Source: Orychophragmus violaceus (taxonomy: Eukaryota > Streptophyta > Magnoliopsida > Brassicales > Brassicaceae). Taken from it: 64,000 nucleotides of DNA. The notes under the pieces were generated by a model. It searched no databases. It was not told where the DNA came from and worked only from the letters and a program-made list of their open reading frames with translations. Below, in pieces: positions 62,361-64,000 of this stretch (positions within the stretch are counted from its first letter, which is position 1; every line of letters begins with the position of its first letter). The DNA is taken from NCBI GenBank assembly GCA_030180135.1, contig CM058229.1, positions 43,117,522 through 43,181,521 of the forward strand, given 5' to 3'. The translations under genes were made by a program, and so were the position numbers.

Positions 62361-64000
62361 GAGAACAAGATTTTTGTTGCTCGGGATTGTACTTTTCTTG
62401 AGAGGGAATTTCTCTCTAAGAAAGATAGTGGGAGTAAGGTACAACTTGATGAAATTCAAGAAGGACAGGAACCTGTTCAACCTAATGAGGAAGAACAGCA
62501 GGATGAATTACATGAAGTTGTAATAGAACCTGAACCTGAAGTACATGAAGTTAGAAGATCCGGAAGGATCCGTCACGAACCCGATAGATATCAGGGATTC
62601 CTCGTGACTAATTGCCATGATCTTTTGATCATTGACGGTGATGAACCCTCGAACTTTTCAGAAGCCATGATAGGCCCTGACTCCTCAAAGTGGCGTGAAG
62701 CCACTGAATCCGAGATGGACTCCATGTCTGTCAACCGAGTGTTTTCACTGGTTGACTTACCCGCTGGTGCTAAAGCCATCGAGTGTAAATGGATCTTCAA
62801 AAAGAAGATTGACGTGGATGGAAATGTCCAGATTTACAAGGCCAGGTTGGTGGCAAAAGGTTTCAAGCAAATTCATGGTATAGACTATGATGAAACCTAC
62901 TCACCAGTGGCCATGATGAAATCAATTCGGATTCTCCTAGCAACTGCCGCTTATTATGATTATGAGATTTGGCAGATGGATGTGAAAACCGCCTTCCTGA
63001 ATGGAATCTTGGAGGAGGATGTGTATATGACACAGCCTGACGGTTACATTGATCCTAAGAATGCTGGGAAAGTATGCAAGCTTCACAAATCCATTTATGG
63101 ATTGAAGCAAGCATCGAGGAGTTGGAATCTTCGTTTTGATGAGGCAATAAAGAATTTTGACTTCATCAGAAACAAGGAAGAACAATGTGTGTATAAGAAA
63201 ACTAGTGGGAGCAAAGTGGCGTTTCTTATCCTATATGTCGATGACATATTGCTTCTTGGAAATGATATTCCAATGCTGAAGTCTGTTAAAGACTGGCTGG
63301 GAAGTTGTTTTTCCATGAAGGACATTGGTGAAGCCGCGTATGTTCTTGGAATCCGAATCTTTAGAGACAGATCTAAAAGGATGATTGGACTTTGTCAAGA
63401 TTCTTATATAGACAAAATCCTGCATCGATTCGGAATGGATAAATCCAAGAAGGGATTCACGCCAATGATACATGGTGCTACACTAAGCAAGACTCAGTGT
63501 CCTAAAGCACCTGATGAGCTTAAGCGCATGAGTAAGATACCTTATGCTTCGGCTATAGGATCTATCATGTATGCCATGATCTGTACTCGTCCTGATGTTG
63601 CTTATGCACTAAGCATGACGAGTAGGTACCAGTCTGATCCAGGTGAGAATCACTGGATTGCCGTAAAGAATATCCTGAAGTATTTGAGGAATACTAAGGA
63701 TAAGTTCTTGGTTTACGGAGGAAGTGAAGTGCTTGAAATGAGTGGATTCACGGATGCAAGTTTTCAGACAGATAAAGATGATTTCCGGTCACAGTCTGGT
63801 TACATCTTCTGTCTGAATGGCGGTGCAGTAAGTTGGAAGAGCTCCAAGCAGAGCACCGTGGCAGATTCCACAACTGAAGCTGAATACATCGCTGCTTCAG
63901 AAGCTGCGAAAGAAGGAGTTTGGATAAGGAACTTCTTGATTGAACTCGGTGTATTCCCAAATGCCACTGAGCCTCTAACACTGTATTGTGACAACAATGG
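62361..64000 (+). CDS. Element F pol, second part (RT and RNase H), 3' truncated by the window
   Basis: Resumes at ENKIFVARDCTFLE in the frame expected after removing the LTR and one TSD copy, and stays open to base 64000. RT has KWIFKKKIDVDG, YKARLVAKGF, QMDVKTAFLNG, YGLKQASRSW and the catalytic YVDD (63234-63245). RNase H starts at about 63740 (GFTDASFQTD, then TEAEYIAASEAAKE, then YCDNNG at the end). No lesion is seen. Confidence 0.93.

Larger units (their letters stand above)
57535..64000 (+). mobile_element. Element F: Ty1/copia retrotransposon (runs off the window)
   Basis: 5' LTR 57535-58172, tRNA-iMet primer site, 1.4 kb leader, and a single gag-pol frame open from 59615 except for a solo LTR at 61724-62358. 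The order PR-INT-RT-RNase H is that of copia. The window ends within RNase H, so the 3' LTR and TSD cannot be checked; the five bases before it are cttat. It is related to E and is the only nearby copia with open pol domains. Confidence 0.93.

Overview
The window is repeat-rich plant nuclear DNA with no recognisable host gene, rRNA or tRNA. The mix of Athila-type and Tat-type Ty3/gypsy elements, Ty1/copia elements primed by initiator tRNA-Met, a CACTA end, an L1 LINE fragment and a poly(A)-tailed non-coding retroposon fits pericentromeric heterochromatin of a eudicot. A member of the Brassicaceae is my best guess, by family resemblance only. Almost every open frame belongs to a transposon; many insertions have exact target-site duplications (TSDs), so the nesting order can be read.

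Left part (1-19888). A CACTA right end (1-613) abuts a decayed Tat-type gypsy pol (614-3290). Tat element A (+; LTRs 3604-4007 and 19485-19888) keeps broken gag and protease, has lost RT-RNase H-integrase, and carries a broken gene on its antisense strand (17341-19166). Nested in A is Athila element B (+; about 6550-17334): 5' LTR, gag, a full-length pol frame and an env-position ORF, but no 3' LTR.

Middle (19889-26339). AT-rich DNA holds a 1.2 kb non-coding retroposon with a 16-bp TSD (20630-21828), a 201-bp solo LTR with a 5-bp TSD (22210-22410), degenerate tandem repeats (22921-24250) and a truncated LINE endonuclease (24959-25543).

Right part (25545-64000). Tat element D (-) runs from its 3' LTR (25805-26339) to gag at 57534. 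Downstream of its integrase, on the opposite strand, it carries a gene with a Transposase_28 / 'putative gypsy-type transposon' N-terminus, a coiled-coil C-terminus and GT-AG introns. Two elements split exon 1 of that gene. One is copia element E (27170-34330, TSD gtaga). The other is a three-LTR, two-body non-autonomous Athila complex C (34416-48499, TSD ggttc). Copia element F (57535 to beyond the window) interrupts D's gag, and a solo LTR of the E family (61724-62358, TSD ccgag) interrupts F's otherwise open pol.

Three observations stand out. (1) Both Tat elements carry an antisense gene with introns; intron 1 has the same place and phase in each. (2) Unrelated elements carry short CpG-rich palindromic sites in fixed-spacing cassettes: three half-sites in B, pairs about 21 bp apart in C, pairs 23 bp apart in F. 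In B and C they lie upstream of the LTR TATA box and around the env-position ORF. (3) The env-position ORFs of B and C begin just after a canonical intron acceptor.
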